64,000 nt of DNA. Source: Kitagawia praeruptora. Its lineage: Eukaryota > Streptophyta > Magnoliopsida > Apiales > Apiaceae. Below the pieces are notes generated by a model. The model ran no database searches, was not told the origin of the DNA, and saw only the letters and a list, made by a program, of their open reading frames with translations. Location: assembly GCA_037693485.1 (NCBI GenBank), contig CM075344.1, positions 41,388,501-41,452,500 of the forward strand, in the 5' to 3' direction. The position numbers were made by a program, and so were the translations under genes. Below, piece after piece: positions 63,045-64,000 of this stretch (positions within the stretch are counted from its first letter, which is position 1; each line of letters opens with the position of its first letter).

Positions 63045-63458
63045 AGAAGCACGGACTCGGATACGGCGACACGGGACACGGGTACGGGGACTCGGGGATT
63101 ACACAATCATCGAAGAGTCTTGGATACGGGACTCGGCAAATAAAATAATACATATATATTCATAAATTCATAAGTTCATAACAAGTAATAAAAATTTCAT
63201 TCTTCAAAATAAGTCGAAAACTAGAAAAAGATCGATCAATATTCTCAACATTCTGTTCATCTTCTTGGTTAAAAAGAACAGACTCCATCTCTGGTTCATC
63301 TTCTTGGGCTTTTTTAAGTAGGGCCGAGTCCATGCCGAGTCCAACCACGTTTTCGTCCGGACTCCACCTGGCGAGTCGGGGCCGAGTCCAGCCGAGTCGG
63401 CAAGTCGGAGAGTCGGACTCGCATACGGCAACCAAAATGAAGAGTCCGTGCTTCCTAG
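63045..63458. mobile_element. small non-autonomous hAT-like element 5
   Basis: Inverted GAAGCACGGACTC / GAGTCCGTGCTTC sequences lie at the two ends. AGTTTGAG is directly repeated at 63037-63044 and 63459-63466. GACTCGG/CCGAGTC words fill the subterminal parts. The last bases of the two ends differ slightly (AGAAGC versus CTAGGAAGC), so the exact termini are uncertain by a few bases. It lies about 140 bp upstream of the TATA box of the germin-like gene. Confidence 0.75.
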
Positions 63459-63597
63459 AGTTTGAGTTTGTACTTTTAAACTCTTTGTCGTCTAAATCAT
63501 ATTAATTCCCAGTTGGTGTTGGATACACATGCAACCGAGTAAGACTACTTCATGAAATCAAAACTTAAGACGGCAGTCGACCTACCACATATCTTCC

Positions 63598-63606
63598 TAT
63601 ATATAA
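63598..63606 (+). promoter_or_regulatory. TATA box of the germin-like gene
   Basis: TATATATAA lies 76 bp upstream of the ATG in the context CCTATATATAAGG, a usual distance for a plant promoter with a short leader. Confidence 0.7.
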
Positions 63607-63681
63607 GGAAAGACCTGTGTGGACATAATCATAGACATTCATCTCTCTGCTTATACAAGCATCTCACAAATTTGAAAAGAG

Positions 63682-64000
63682 ATGGTTAAATTTATTTTCG
63701 TGGTCGGGCTTTTAGCTCTTTCTTTCTGCATTGCCATGGCAGCTGACCATAGTCCACTTCAAGATTTTTGCGTAGCTCAATTAAACAGCCAACGTATAGA
63801 AATATTAGAAATATGTTTTTTTTTTTTTTTTTGTGTTTATAGTATTTACCTCCATTTAAAAGTATTAAATTTATAGTTGGAAGCTGCTTTAATTTCAGTA
63901 ATATATATAGAGTTCATGTTTGAGATGTATAACTTGCATGTCTTACACTTACTGGCCTATTTGCCTTGACAATTTGCAGTGGTCTTAAATGGATTAGCAT
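63682..64000 (+). CDS. germin-like protein, 5' part (exon 1 and start of exon 2)
   Basis: Exon 1 (63682-63793) encodes a signal peptide with hydrophobic core FVVGLLALSFCIAMA and then the germin-like start ADHSPLQDFCVAQLNSQ. A GT at 63794 and a TTTGCAG ending at 63979 bound a 186-bp AT-rich intron. Exon 2 begins at 63980 and keeps the frame, giving LVLNGLA before the window ends; the family continues with a conserved Cys here. Germin-like proteins are secreted apoplastic cupins that bind manganese; some have superoxide dismutase or oxalate oxidase activity. The metal-binding cupin boxes lie beyond the window, so the activity cannot be judged. Confidence 0.88.

Noticed and set aside
63160..63435. 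A 91-residue minus-strand ORF upstream of the germin-like gene
   Set aside because: It is confined to the small hAT-like element and made of its repeated words.

Overview
The window is nuclear DNA of a flowering plant, most likely a eudicot. The host genes are plant families with small introns: a class VI receptor-like cytoplasmic kinase with at least six exons, the 5' end of a germin-like protein gene, two intronless beta-propeller (kelch-like) paralogues and a broken MRG-domain exon. Everything else is AT-rich intergenic DNA and nested transposable elements. I cannot name the species.

Layout. 1-6488: MRG pseudo-exon, a decayed CACTA-like end, kelch-like gene 1 (2213-3415, minus), a poly(A) retroposon with a 16-bp target duplication (4872-5752) and AT-rich DNA. 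6489-25860: a 1.26-kb unit repeated in tandem (two copies and a partial third), each full copy carrying a 578-bp hAT-type element. Copy 1 is split by a 15.7-kb Sirevirus-like Ty1/copia element (A, 7029-22691), whose third ORF is split by a Ty3/gypsy element without RT and integrase (C, 15226-20991). A second hAT-type element (23377-24304) lies near its end. 25861-37102: LINE remnants, a hAT-type element (27070-27895), kelch-like gene 2 (28234-29478, minus), the kinase gene (32469-34023, minus), a SINE-like sequence, and a hAT-type element (35971-37094) with a Mutator-type MITE inside it. 37171-62423: a three-deep nest. A Ty3/gypsy chromovirus (D) is split in gag by a Tnt1/Tork-like copia element on the minus strand (E, 37630-55989) and by a probable solo LTR (G, 56562-58265). 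One LTR of E is split by a 12.9-kb Sirevirus-like element (F, 38233-51122). 62424-64000: intergenic DNA, a small hAT-like element and the promoter, exon 1 and start of exon 2 of the germin-like gene.

Every nested element was placed by its target-site duplication. LTR-pair differences counted by eye follow the nesting: D (about 4 substitutions and one indel in 261 bp) is older than E (3 in 678), which is older than F (only one base of a C-run in 990). A (2 in 516) is older than C (none seen in 519).

The most unusual feature is in F. A short motif, TCAACGGAT and its reverse complement, recurs more than 25 times in its LTRs, in untranslated DNA and inside all three ORFs, where it is read in different frames and orientations and so encodes different peptides. 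Element A shows the same behaviour with different words (AAACTCTG and AAACACTG), and C has GAGSTCGAAA words in its 3' region. This suggests a nucleic-acid-level function or copying mechanism specific to each element family.
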